DNA of 64,000 nt, from contig QBLU01000011.1 in the NCBI GenBank assembly GCA_003241875.1, positions 1 to 64,000 on the forward strand. Direction: 5' to 3'. A model generated the notes under the pieces. The model did not search any database and was not told where the DNA came from. It worked only from the letters and a program-made list of their open reading frames with translations. Made by a program: the position numbers and the translations under genes. Position 1 is the first letter of the stretch. Every line of letters starts with the position of its first letter. Of the stretch, positions 15,629-23,887 are shown piece by piece. This DNA is from Alphaproteobacteria bacterium. Lineage in GTDB: Bacteria > Pseudomonadota > Alphaproteobacteria > Sphingomonadales > Sphingomonadaceae.

Positions 15629-16984
15629 ATGTCGGCCGAGCATGTCGACCTGCCAATATTCATTGCAGGCGTCGAGAAGCGCAATCCCGGGCAGCCCGAG
15701 TTCGTCCAGGCGGTCACCGAAGTCGCCGAGGATATCTTTGGCTTCATCGCGGACAAGGTGAAATACCACGAGGCGCAGATATTGCGTCGCATCGCCGAGC
15801 CCGACCGCGTCATCTCGTTCCGGGTCTGTTGGGAGGATGACCGCGGCGATATCCGTGTCCAGCGTGGCTGGCGGGTACAGAACAGCAACGCCATCGGCCC
15901 GTACAAGGGCGGACTGCGCTTCCACCCGTCGGTCACCGAGAGCGTGCTGAAGTTCCTCGCCTTCGAGCAGACCTTCAAGAATGCCCTGACCGGGCTGCCG
16001 ATGGGCGGCGGCAAGGGCGGGTCGAACTTCAACCCCAAGGGCAAGTCTGCCAACGAAGTCATGCGCTTCTGCCAGTCTTTCATGACCGAGCTTTATCGGC
16101 ACATCGGTGCCGATGTCGACGTGCCGGCAGGTGACATCGGCGTCGGCGGCCGCGAGATCGGTTATATGTTCGGCCAGTACAAGCGCATCACCAACCAGGT
16201 AACCGGTGTGCTGACCGGGAAGGGACTAGAATGGGGCGGCAGCCTGATCCGTACCGAGGCGACCGGTTACGGCGCCGTCTATTTCCTGCAGAACATGCTG
16301 AAAACCAAGGGTGATGATGTCGAGGGCAAGACCGCGGTCTTGTCCGGATCGGGCAATGTCGCAATCCATGCCGCGGAAAAGATCGTTCAGCTCGGTGGGA
16401 AGGTGCTGACGATGAGCGATTCCGAAGGCTTCATCCATGATCCCGACGGGATCGACCAGACCAGGATCGACTGGATCAAGGCGCTGAAGAACGACCGCCG
16501 TGGGCGAATTTCGGAATATGCGGCAGAGTTCAAGGGCGCCACCTTCACCGGTGGCGGTGCTCGACCCTGGGGCGTGCCGTGCGACCTGGCGCTGCCCTGC
16601 GCTACCCAAAACGAGCTCGACGGCGGCGATGCCAAGGCCTTGCTGGCCAATGGCTGCATCGCCGTGGCCGAGGGCGCCAACATGCCGACCAACCTCGACG
16701 GCGTGCATCTTTTCAAGGCAGCCAGGATCCTGTTTGCGCCGGGCAAGGCCTCCAACGCCGGCGGGGTCGCCGTGTCCGGGCTCGAGATGAGCCAGAATTC
16801 GGCGCGCATCTCGTGGAAGGAAGCCGAGCTGCAGCAGCATCTCACCGACATCATGGCCGGCATTCATGCGCGCTGCGCCGAATATGGCGCCGACGGCAAG
16901 GGGCACATCGACTATGTAAAGGGTGCCAACATCGCCGGCTTCAAGAAGGTCGCCGACGCCATGCTCGCCTATGGGGTCGTTTAG
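15629..16984 (+). CDS. gdhA: NADP-type glutamate dehydrogenase
   Basis: Forms glutamate from 2-oxoglutarate and ammonium using NADPH (reversible). The 451-residue hexameric-type enzyme shows RGWRVQNSNAIGPYKGGLRF, MGGGKGGSNFNPKGKS with the catalytic Lys near 129, DVPAGDIGVGGREIGYMFG, and the nucleotide loop VLSGSGNVAIHAAEKI. A GGGAG ribosome-binding site precedes the ATG. The E. coli-like length and motifs support NADP preference. The ammonia released by AguA and AguB, and control by the NtrBC pair at the other end of the window, make a nitrogen-assimilation link reasonable. Confidence 0.95.
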   Translation: MSAEHVDLPIFIAGVEKRNPGQPEFVQAVTEVAEDIFGFIADKVKYHEAQILRRIAEPDRVISFRVCWEDDRGDIRVQRGWRVQNSNAIGPYKGGLRFHPSVTESVLKFLAFEQTFKNALTGLPMGGGKGGSNFNPKGKSANEVMRFCQSFMTELYRHIGADVDVPAGDIGVGGREIGYMFGQYKRITNQVTGVLTGKGLEWGGSLIRTEATGYGAVYFLQNMLKTKGDDVEGKTAVLSGSGNVAIHAAEKIVQLGGKVLTMSDSEGFIHDPDGIDQTRIDWIKALKNDRRGRISEYAAEFKGATFTGGGARPWGVPCDLALPCATQNELDGGDAKALLANGCIAVAEGANMPTNLDGVHLFKAARILFAPGKASNAGGVAVSGLEMSQNSARISWKEAELQQHLTDIMAGIHARCAEYGADGKGHIDYVKGANIAGFKKVADAMLAYGVV

Positions 16985-17026
16985 CGGCTGTGCGCCCGTG
17001 CCGCAGGACGCTTGATCGATAGCGCG

Positions 17027-17052
17027 GGAACAGCCTCGTCTGAGCAAACGTT
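17027..17052 (+). promoter_or_regulatory. Candidate EcfG-type general stress promoter
   Basis: GGAAC at 17027-17031 and CGTT at 17049-17052 are separated by 17 bases. This matches the -35/-10 pattern GGAAC-N16-17-CGTT recognised by EcfG sigma factors in alphaproteobacteria (PhyR-NepR-EcfG system). The start of the downstream DUF2945 gene is 25 bases beyond the -10 element, with a ribosome-binding site AGGGAG between them. The window does not include ecfG itself. Confidence 0.6.
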
Positions 17053-17076
17053 GCCGCCCTTGAAGGGAGAGCGGCA

Positions 17077-17289
17077 ATGCCAGACAAGAGCTTCAAGGCA
17101 GGCGACAAGGTCGAATGGGATTCGGCGGGCGGTCATTCGGTCGGCAAGGTGGTCAAGAAGATCACGGGAACCGCCAAGGTGAAGGGCCATGTTGCAAAGG
17201 CAACCAAGGACAAGCCCGAATATCTGGTAAAATCCGACAGGAGCGGCGGCGAGGCGATCCACAAGCCCGATGCGCTGAAGAAGGCCTGA
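17077..17289 (+). CDS. DUF2945 (hypervirulence-associated, TUDOR-like) protein
   Basis: A 70-residue basic protein starting KSFKAGDKVEWDSAGGHSVG and continuing with repeated lysine-rich GKVVKKITGT and EYLVKSDRSGGEAIHK. It matches the small DUF2945 family, a single SH3/TUDOR-like barrel annotated as hypervirulence-associated in fungi and often found in bacterial stress regulons. No biochemical role is established. It is the first gene behind the candidate EcfG promoter and ends 3 bases before the next gene. Confidence 0.85.
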   Translation: MPDKSFKAGDKVEWDSAGGHSVGKVVKKITGTAKVKGHVAKATKDKPEYLVKSDRSGGEAIHKPDALKKA

Positions 17290-17292
17290 GCC

Positions 17293-17604
17293 ATGCCGGG
17301 ACACAAGCCACCCGAAGCCGTGGCAAGAGCCGCCGCCAAGGGGCTCGAACTGCGTGACAAATTCAATCGCGGCGGCACCGATGTCGGCGTGCGTCGTGCC
17401 GAGCAGTTGAAGGCGCGTCGGCCGGTCAGCGACGAGGACATCACCGCGATCAGCAGCTATTTCAAGCGCCACGCCGTCGACAAGCAGGCGAAAGCGCGTG
17501 AATGGGGCGATGATGACGACCCTTCGGCGGGCTATATCGCCTGGCTGTTGTGGGGCGGCGATGCCGGCGAACGCTGGGCGGACGGGGTCAAGGCCGGGCA
17601 TTAG
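17293..17604 (+). CDS. Conserved hypothetical protein, 103 residues
   Basis: I do not recognise a named family with certainty. The sequence is soluble and helical, with LRDKFNRGGTDVGVRRAEQL, then SDEDITAISSYFKRH, and a C-terminal signature YIAWLLWGGDAGERWAD. That signature recurs in proteins associated with phages and with stress genes in alphaproteobacteria (from memory). It starts 3 bases after the DUF2945 gene and so is almost surely in the same transcript under the EcfG-type promoter. A role in a stress response is inferred from that context only. Confidence 0.8.
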   Translation: MPGHKPPEAVARAAAKGLELRDKFNRGGTDVGVRRAEQLKARRPVSDEDITAISSYFKRHAVDKQAKAREWGDDDDPSAGYIAWLLWGGDAGERWADGVKAGH

Positions 17605-17694
17605 GCCTCGCTTTCAAGAGCTGACAGAGGCTCGTCGGGCTTCCCAGCAGACCCGGCAGCGGCCATCATCCTGTGGCAATTCGGGGAACCGGCA

Positions 17695-19341
17695 ATGACC
17701 AAAGCTTCTGACCTGCTGGTGCAGTGCCTCGAAAACGAGGGCTGCGAATATGTCTTCGGTGTGCCGGGAGAGGAGAATCTCGACTTTCTCGACAGCCTGT
17801 CGCGGTCGACCAGGATCCGCCTCGTACTGACCCGCCATGAACAGGGCGCCGGCTTCATGGCGGCGACCTATGGTCGGCACACCGGCAAGGCCGGCGTGTG
17901 TCTTGCAACGCTGGGCCCGGGGGCAACAAATCTGGTAACCGCGGCAGCCTATGCGACGCTCGGCGGCATGCCGATCCTGATGATCACCGGGCAAAAGCCT
18001 ATCAAGAAATCGAAGCAGGGCCGTTTCCAGATCCTCGACGTCGTCGACATGATGCGGCCGATCACCAAATACACCCACCAGCTTGCTTCGGCCGACAATA
18101 TTCCGGCCCGCACGCGCGAGGCATTCCGCCTGGCGCAGGAGGAAAAGCCCGGGGCAACACACCTCGAATTGCCAGAGGACATCGCCCATGATCCGACCGA
18201 GGCGACACCGATCGCGCCGAGCCATGTTCGCCGCCCGGTGCCCGACGCCAAGGCGATCGCCGTCGCCGTGCAGGCGATCGAGTCCGCGCGTGCGCCGATC
18301 CTGGTCATCGGCGCCGGCGCCAACCGGACGATGACGTCGCGGATGCTCAACCTTCTCGTCGACAAGACAGGTATCCCGTTCCTGACGACGCAATTGGGTA
18401 AGGGCGTCATCGACGAACGCCACCCCAAGTTTGTCGGTTGCGCGGCGCTGTCATCGGGCGATTTCGTTCATGCCGCCATTCGCCACGCCGACGTCATCGT
18501 CAACATCGGTCACGATGTCATTGAAAAGCCGCCATTCTTCATGAAGACTGGCGGCGCCGCGGTGATCCATGTGTCGAACAGACCGGCCGAGGTCGACCCG
18601 GTCTATTTCCCGCAGATCGAGGTGATCGGCGATATCGCCAACGCCGTCTGGCAGATCACCGAGACGATTACCCGGCAGCAGCATTGGGCCTGTTCCGCCA
18701 TGCTGGCGGCGCGCGCGGCGGAGGTGGAACACCGCGAGGCGGCGGTCGGCGACGCGCGTTGCCCGCTTTATCCGCAATATGTTGTCGACCAGGTTCGCAA
18801 GGCGATGCCGTCCGACGGGATCATCGCGCTCGATAACGGCATCTACAAGATCTGGTTCGCCCGCAACTACACCGCGCACCAGGCGAACACGGTGCTGCTC
18901 GACAATGCGCTGGCGTCGATGGGGGCCGGGCTGCCGTCGGCAATGGCGTCGGCGATGGTTTATCCGGGCCGGAAGGTCATGGCGATCTGCGGTGACGGCG
19001 GCTTCATGATGAACTCGCAGGAAATGGAGACGGCGGTCAGGCTCGGCCTCGACATCACCGTGCTGATCCTCAACGACAACGGCTATGGCATGATCCGCTG
19101 GAAACAGGCCAACATGGGGTTCCGCGACTGGGGCCTGACCTATGGCAACCCGGATTTCGTCAAATATGCCGAAAGCTATGGCGCCCAGGGGCATCGCGTT
19201 ACCAGTGCCGAGATGCTGCCCTGCTTGCTCGCTTCGTGCCTCGCCGCAAAGGGCGTCCAGCTGATCGAGTGCCCGGTCGATTATTCGGACAACGATCGCA
19301 TCCTCAACAAGGATATCACGGCGCTGAGCGCTGACCTTTGA
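17695..19341 (+). CDS. Acetolactate synthase large subunit-like, thiamine-diphosphate enzyme
   Basis: A 548-residue ThDP enzyme: Glu49 in TRHEQGAGFMA, PYR domain (about 1-165), central domain (about 190-320), and PP domain with CGDGGFMMNSQEMETA and LILNDNGYGMIRWKQ. The opening VFGVPGEENLDFLDSL and the motif RWKQANMGF resemble the catabolic AlsS branch (pyruvate to 2-acetolactate) more than IlvB. No regulatory small subunit gene is adjacent, which fits AlsS. No acetolactate decarboxylase is in view, so acetoin formation is not shown. It begins ~90 bases after the small stress-type genes and may share their transcript or have its own promoter. Confidence 0.82.
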   Translation: MTKASDLLVQCLENEGCEYVFGVPGEENLDFLDSLSRSTRIRLVLTRHEQGAGFMAATYGRHTGKAGVCLATLGPGATNLVTAAAYATLGGMPILMITGQKPIKKSKQGRFQILDVVDMMRPITKYTHQLASADNIPARTREAFRLAQEEKPGATHLELPEDIAHDPTEATPIAPSHVRRPVPDAKAIAVAVQAIESARAPILVIGAGANRTMTSRMLNLLVDKTGIPFLTTQLGKGVIDERHPKFVGCAALSSGDFVHAAIRHADVIVNIGHDVIEKPPFFMKTGGAAVIHVSNRPAEVDPVYFPQIEVIGDIANAVWQITETITRQQHWACSAMLAARAAEVEHREAAVGDARCPLYPQYVVDQVRKAMPSDGIIALDNGIYKIWFARNYTAHQANTVLLDNALASMGAGLPSAMASAMVYPGRKVMAICGDGGFMMNSQEMETAVRLGLDITVLILNDNGYGMIRWKQANMGFRDWGLTYGNPDFVKYAESYGAQGHRVTSAEMLPCLLASCLAAKGVQLIECPVDYSDNDRILNKDITALSADL

Positions 19342-19362
19342 GTGGCGTCACAGCCGCCGGCA

Positions 19363-19641
19363 TCAATTCGGCGATCCCTGCATGGCGCGCATGCGGTCCA
19401 TGCCGGTCTTCAGCTCGGGCTGGGTGACAAAGCCGTCCTTGTCCGCATCGAGCATCCTGAAGCCCATTTCGCGGCGGCCGGCGGCGAGCCACTCGTCCTT
19501 GTCCCATTTGCCGTCCTTGTTGGTATCGGCGGCCACCAGCTTGGCTCGCGCTTCGGCCATGCCGGCGGCATCGGTCGGCGGGGTCTGGGCAGCGGCAGCT
19601 GTCGCCGCGAGCAGGGCCATGGTGGTCAGCAGCAGGCGCAT
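19363..19641 (-). CDS. Small exported EF-hand protein
   Basis: A 92-residue protein with a signal peptide (MRLLLTTMALLAATAAAAQ) and two EF-hand loops, DTNKDGKWDKDEW and DADKDGFVTQPEL, so it should bind calcium in the periplasm. The ATG at 19641 is chosen because the longer reading would begin with TTG and spoil the signal. Such proteins are common in sphingomonads and their roles are mostly unknown. It is convergent with the AlsS-like gene and divergent from manA. Confidence 0.85.
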   Translation of the reverse strand: MRLLLTTMALLAATAAAAQTPPTDAAGMAEARAKLVAADTNKDGKWDKDEWLAAGRREMGFRMLDADKDGFVTQPELKTGMDRMRAMQGSPN

Positions 19642-19805
19642 GTCCTTGTCTCCCAATATTCAGCTTCGATACGCATGCGCACCGGAAAACCCCTTGTCGC
19701 GTTCTGCCCCGGCAGCGTCGACATTGCAAAGCCCGACTTGGCGCGACCCGGCAAGCCGTTTAAGACCGGGTGCATGCTAGTTGTGTCCAGGGCTCGGGTT
19801 TCTTG

Positions 19806-20678
19806 ATGGCGGCGCGGCCCGAATTGTTGCCGGTACTGCAGGGTGCCGCCGTGCGCCTGTCGCCCCGGCCTCTGGAAAAGCCCTGGGGGCGAACTGTGCT
19901 TGGCCCCTGGGGCCTTGATCTGGGCGATGGTCGCAAGCCCATCGGCGAGGTCCATCATTGCGCCGCTGGCGATGACCCGCCGCTGCTGATCAAGACGCTG
20001 TTCACCAGCGACCTGCTGTCGGTTCAGGTGCATCCCGACGAAACGGCAGCGAAGGCGCGCGGCGGCCGACGCGGCAAGGACGAGGCCTGGGTGGTGCTGG
20101 CGGCCGAACCCGGCGCGAAGATCGGCAAGGGACTGATCCGGGACAGCGACGCCGCGACCCTGCGGGCGGCGGCGCAGGATGGCGCAATCATGGACATGCT
20201 GCACTGGCATGATTGTGCCGCCGGTGATGTCTTCTTCACGCCGGCGGGGACCATCCACGCCATCGGTGCCGGGGTCACGCTGTTCGAAATCCAGCAGAAT
20301 TGCGACGTGACCTATCGCCTGTTCGACCATGGCCGCGACCGGCCGCTCAACCTCGACGATGGGCTGGCGGTTGCCGATATGCGCGCCTGGGTGCCGCCGG
20401 CGCCGCTGCCGTCGCCGGGGCCGGGTCGCGAATTGCTAATCGCCGGACCGAGCTTCGTGCTGGAAAGGCTCGGGACGGGCGGTGGCCGGCTGGTGCCGCC
20501 GGCTGGTACCACCCTGTGGGTGGCCGTGGTGTCGGGCACCGCCCGCATCGGCAGTGATCCGCTGGCCGCGGGCGAAGTCTGGGCGGTCACGGCGCCGGTT
20601 CAGGTCAGCGGTCACGCCGAGTTGCTCGTCACCTATGCCGGCGGTACTGTCGTTGCCGGCCTGTGGATCGAAGACTGA
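19806..20678 (+). CDS. manA: Class I mannose-6-phosphate isomerase
   Basis: Interconverts mannose 6-phosphate and fructose 6-phosphate, supplying mannose for polysaccharides. The 290-residue protein shows the cupin metal site: LLSVQVHPDE (Gln74, His76), KDEAW (Glu93) and PAGTIHAIGAG with the last His. It is shorter than the E. coli enzyme (~390 residues), like the compact Bacillus form. The ATG at 19806 is used; a start at 19770 is possible. The stop TGATG overlaps the start of a small membrane protein gene. Confidence 0.88.
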   Translation: MAARPELLPVLQGAAVRLSPRPLEKPWGRTVLGPWGLDLGDGRKPIGEVHHCAAGDDPPLLIKTLFTSDLLSVQVHPDETAAKARGGRRGKDEAWVVLAAEPGAKIGKGLIRDSDAATLRAAAQDGAIMDMLHWHDCAAGDVFFTPAGTIHAIGAGVTLFEIQQNCDVTYRLFDHGRDRPLNLDDGLAVADMRAWVPPAPLPSPGPGRELLIAGPSFVLERLGTGGGRLVPPAGTTLWVAVVSGTARIGSDPLAAGEVWAVTAPVQVSGHAELLVTYAGGTVVAGLWIED

Positions 20679-21001
20679 TGGAGCAAGTCGCCGCGGCCCA
20701 GGCCTGGGTGATGGCCCTTGGCGCCCGCTATGGCGTCAACCCGGTGGTGTTCGGCGCGATCTATGTCGGCGCCATCCCGTTTTTCCTGTTCTTCACCGGG
20801 CTGGCCATCAAGCGGCTGCGGGCCCGGCAGTCGGCGGTGCTGCCGATCCTTGCTGCCGGCCTGTGCTTTGTCTCGGCCTATCTCTATCTCGCCATTGTCG
20901 GGCGCAACATCCCGGTCTGGGTCTGGATCTTCCTCGGCGCGCTGGTGGCCTATGGGGCGTGGAGCGCAATCCGCGATTTCCGCAAGAAGCTGATCGACTG
21001 A
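20678..21001 (+). CDS. Small membrane protein, unknown function
   Basis: A 107-residue protein with about three hydrophobic segments (roughly 26-46, 56-76 and 78-98). The sequence PVVFGAIYVGAIPFFLFFTG begins the first. I do not recognise a family. It starts on the stop of manA (TGATG) and ends 1 base before the convergent NUDIX gene. Position suggests co-translation with ManA, but no functional link is evident. Confidence 0.75.
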   Translation: MEQVAAAQAWVMALGARYGVNPVVFGAIYVGAIPFFLFFTGLAIKRLRARQSAVLPILAAGLCFVSAYLYLAIVGRNIPVWVWIFLGALVAYGAWSAIRDFRKKLID

Positions 21002-21002
21002 G

Positions 21003-21794
21003 CTATTCCCGGCGCACGCTTTCCATGCGTTCCTCGGTCACCGGATAGTCGCAATCCTCGGGAATGGTAAGCCACAGGGCGCCGTCACGCTCGACGATTT
21101 CGGGTTGGATGAACGGCGGCGGGCGGGTCGCGGCGGCGGCCATGATGGCGGCGACGCTGTCGTACTGGCCGAGCCGCTGGAGATTGCACTTGGTCGGAAA
21201 CACCAGTGCGGCCTTGCCCTCGGCTTCATCGGCGAGCACTTGCGCCGCCGTCGTCCAGTGTATGGCCACCGCCTCATGCCCGTCGGGCGAGATGGCGGCG
21301 CCGGCGGTGTTGCCGGCATCGGCGAGGTAGAAATGCGTGTCGAAGCGCCGCTTGATCGGCGCCGCGGCCGGCGGCTCCCAGCGCGCAAAGGGGATGAAGC
21401 GATCGGCGGCGACCTTGTGGTTGAGCGCGGCGAGGGTCGCGGCAAAGGTGCAGGCGTCGGCGCTGTCGGGGCCGCTGGCCAGTTCGGCGCGGGCCCGGGC
21501 GAGCTGCGTCGGGTCGGCGGCGGCGCCACTGGTCAGCAGCACGCCGGTTTCCTCCAGCGCCTCGCGGCAGCAGGCGATGCGCGCCGATGCGTCGATGTCG
21601 TCGAGCCGCTCGAAGCCGGTGGCGAGACGGGGATCGCGGGCGGTGGTGACATCGGCCGGATCGACACGGCCACCCGGAAACACCAGCGCACCGCCGGCAA
21701 AGGCGAGGTTGTCCCCGCGCTTGACCATCAGGATTTCGGGTCCGCTTGGCGAATCGCGCAGCAGGATCACGGTGGCGGCGAGGATACTGGTCAT
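21003..21794 (-). CDS. NUDIX hydrolase with an extended Nudix box
   Basis: The 263-residue protein opens with AATVILLRDSPSGPEILMVKR, then FPGGRVDPAD, and after ~30 extra residues the helix REALEETGVLL. The Nudix box GX5EX7REUXEEXGU is therefore split by an insertion between the GG loop and the REXXEE helix, as in NUDT7/NUDT19-like CoA or diphosphohydrolases. That substrate is suggested by shape only. The gene is divergent from the DUF4126 gene and convergent with the small membrane protein gene. Confidence 0.83.
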   Translation of the reverse strand: MTSILAATVILLRDSPSGPEILMVKRGDNLAFAGGALVFPGGRVDPADVTTARDPRLATGFERLDDIDASARIACCREALEETGVLLTSGAAADPTQLARARAELASGPDSADACTFAATLAALNHKVAADRFIPFARWEPPAAAPIKRRFDTHFYLADAGNTAGAAISPDGHEAVAIHWTTAAQVLADEAEGKAALVFPTKCNLQRLGQYDSVAAIMAAAATRPPPFIQPEIVERDGALWLTIPEDCDYPVTEERMESVRRE

Positions 21795-21859
21795 TCCTCG
21801 AGCCTAGACGTGATACGGGGCCAGCGCACCCCTGCTGGAAATAGGGGCAAGGCTGTGGA

Positions 21860-22483
21860 ATGGTCGCGCCCGTGACGATTGTCGAAATCCTGGGGTTGGC
21901 CGCGAGCCTGAGCCTGCTGGCGGGCTGGCGGCTTTATGCCGCGGTGCTGGCGGCGGGGCTGGCGATGCGCTTCGGCGTGCTCGACCTGGTCGGCGCGCCG
22001 GCGCTGCCGCATGCGCTGGCCGGGTTGCAGGTGCTGGCCAATCCCTGGGTGCTCGGAATCGCCGCGCTGGGTACCGCGGCGGAGTTTCTGGCCGACAAGG
22101 TCGCTTGGCTCGACAGCATCTGGGACACGCTGCACACACTGGTGCGCCCTGTCGGCGGCGCGCTGCTGGCGCTGGCCGTGGTGTCGCCCGACGACAATGC
22201 ACTGGCGGTGGTGGTGTTTCTGCTTGGCGGTGGCGCGGCGCTGGCCTCTCATGCGGCCAAGGCCGGGTCGCGTGCGGTGATCAACGGCTCACCCGAACCG
22301 GTCAGCAACGTCGTTGCATCTGTGGCCGAGGATGGGCTGGTGGCGGGCGGGCTATGGCTGGCGCTGAGCCATCCGGAATGGGCAGCGGCGCTGGCGCTGG
22401 TGCTGGCGGGGCTGGCGGCGCTGTTGTTGTGGCTGGCGTGGCGGATCCTGGGGCCGCTGTGGCGCCGGCTGTGGCGGGCGTGA
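21860..22483 (+). CDS. DUF4126 membrane protein
   Basis: A 207-residue integral membrane protein with about five hydrophobic segments. Features typical of DUF4126 are the N-terminal GLAASLSLLAGWRLYAAVLA, DKVAWLDSIWDTLHT and LASHAAKAGSRAVINGSPEP followed by SNVVASVAEDG. No function is established for the family. It lies 58 bases before ispG on the same strand, so may be transcribed with it. Confidence 0.83.
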   Translation: MVAPVTIVEILGLAASLSLLAGWRLYAAVLAAGLAMRFGVLDLVGAPALPHALAGLQVLANPWVLGIAALGTAAEFLADKVAWLDSIWDTLHTLVRPVGGALLALAVVSPDDNALAVVVFLLGGGAALASHAAKAGSRAVINGSPEPVSNVVASVAEDGLVAGGLWLALSHPEWAAALALVLAGLAALLLWLAWRILGPLWRRLWRA

Positions 22484-22541
22484 AGCGCTTGGACGGCGGC
22501 GCGCGGCGGTGTAAGGCCAAGCGCAAGATCGGGAGCAGAGA

Positions 22542-23669
22542 ATGAGCGTTCGCCCTTGGCGTGACATAACACGCCGCAAATCGCGGCAGATCATGGTCGG
22601 CAAGGTGCCGGTCGGCGGCGATGCGCCGATCGCGGTGCAGACCATGACCAACACGCTGACCAGCGATGCCGCGGCGACGATCGACCAGATCCGCCGCTGC
22701 GAGGAGGTCGGTGCCGACATCGTGCGGGTGTCCTGCCCGGATGTGGAATCGACCGCGGCGCTGTCGACCATCGTGCGAGCGGTGAACGTGCCGATCGTTG
22801 CCGACATCCATTTTCACTACAAGCGCGGGCTTGAAGCCGCTGACGCCGGCGCCGCCTGCCTGCGCATCAACCCGGGCAACATCGGCAGCCAAGCGCGCGT
22901 CAAGGAAGTCGTGCGTGCTGCCAAGGCCAACGGCTGTTCGATCCGTATCGGCGTCAATGCCGGGTCGCTGGAGAAGCACCTGCTCGAAAAGTACGGCGAG
23001 CCGTGCCCCGAGGCGCTGGTCGAAAGCGCGCTCGAGCATATGAAGATGCTCCAGGATGAAGATTTCCACGAGTTCAAGATCTCGGTGAAGGCGTCGGACG
23101 TGTTCCTCGCGGTGGCGGCCTACAACGGTCTCGCCGAGGTCTGCGACTATCCGCTGCATCTCGGCATCACCGAGGCCGGCGGGCTGCAGGGCGGCACGGT
23201 CAAGTCGTCGATCGGGCTGGGCATGCTGCTGTGGGCGGGCGTTGGCGACACCATCCGCGTATCGCTGTCGGCCGATCCCGTCGAGGAAGTGAAGGTCGGC
23301 TATCACATCCTGAAATCGCTTGGCATCCGGGCGCGCGGCGTGCGGGTGGTGTCGTGCCCCAGCTGCGCGCGCCAAGGCTTCGACGTCGTCAAGACCGTCG
23401 AGACGCTGGAGACGCGGCTGGCGCACATCACCACGCCGCTGTCGCTGTCGGTGCTCGGCTGCGTCGTCAATGGTCCCGGCGAGGCGCGCGAAACCGATAT
23501 CGGGCTGACCGGCGGCGGCAATGGCCGGCACATGGTGTTCCTGTCGGGCATCACCGACCATGTCATCGAGAGCGAAAAGATGGTCGATCACATCGTCATG
23601 CTTGTCGAGAAAAAGGCAGCGGAGCTGGAAGCGGCCAAGGCGGCGGCGGAAGCGATCGCGGCGGAGTAG
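22542..23669 (+). CDS. ispG: (E)-4-hydroxy-3-methylbut-2-enyl-diphosphate synthase
   Basis: Converts MEcPP to HMBPP in the MEP isoprenoid pathway, using a [4Fe-4S] cluster. The 375-residue bacterial-type enzyme shows a TIM-barrel half with [15 protein letters not shown] and LRINPGNIG, and the cluster ligands Cys272 and Cys275 (SCPSC) and Cys307 with Glu314 (GCVVNGPGE). It is directly followed, with no gap, by a 58-residue membrane protein gene. IspD and IspF for the preceding steps are fused in a gene at 59466-60614. Confidence 0.96.
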   Translation: MSVRPWRDITRRKSRQIMVGKVPVGGDAPIAVQTMTNTLTSDAAATIDQIRRCEEVGADIVRVSCPDVESTAALSTIVRAVNVPIVADIHFHYKRGLEAADAGAACLRINPGNIGSQARVKEVVRAAKANGCSIRIGVNAGSLEKHLLEKYGEPCPEALVESALEHMKMLQDEDFHEFKISVKASDVFLAVAAYNGLAEVCDYPLHLGITEAGGLQGGTVKSSIGLGMLLWAGVGDTIRVSLSADPVEEVKVGYHILKSLGIRARGVRVVSCPSCARQGFDVVKTVETLETRLAHITTPLSLSVLGCVVNGPGEARETDIGLTGGGNGRHMVFLSGITDHVIESEKMVDHIVMLVEKKAAELEAAKAAAEAIAAE

Positions 23670-23846
23670 ATGGCCGGCGCCGTGCATCGCGCCGTGACCG
23701 TGCTGCTGTGGACGCTGGTCGGGGTCGCCAAGATCCTGGCGCTGGCATTGCTGATCGAAGGCCGGTGGGTCGCTGCTGCGTCGGCTTTGGCGCTGACCTT
23801 GCTGCTTGTGACCCTGGCTTTGCTGTGGCGGCGGCGCCTCACCTGA
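23670..23846 (+). CDS. 58-residue membrane protein next to ispG
   Basis: An ATG follows the ispG stop immediately, and the frame stays open for 58 codons to TGA. The peptide has two hydrophobic segments, roughly VTVLLWTLVGVAKILALALL and a Leu-rich one later, with the short linker EGRW between and a basic end RRRLT. No signature family is evident. The tight junction to ispG and the good membrane pattern make a real gene likely, and translational coupling is probable. Confidence 0.6.
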   Translation: MAGAVHRAVTVLLWTLVGVAKILALALLIEGRWVAAASALALTLLLVTLALLWRRRLT

Positions 23847-23887
23847 GCGGGGCTTGCGCCGCAGCCTTGGCGATGGTCATTGAGGCC

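Noticed and set aside
17684-17690. Second GGAACC motif as an EcfG -35 box before the AlsS-like gene
   Set aside because: It lies 5 bases from the ATG and no CGTT follows at 16-17 bases; probably just part of the ribosome-binding region.
22302-23687. Open frame of ~461 codons on the minus strand
   Set aside because: Antisense to ispG and DUF4126; low-complexity translation.
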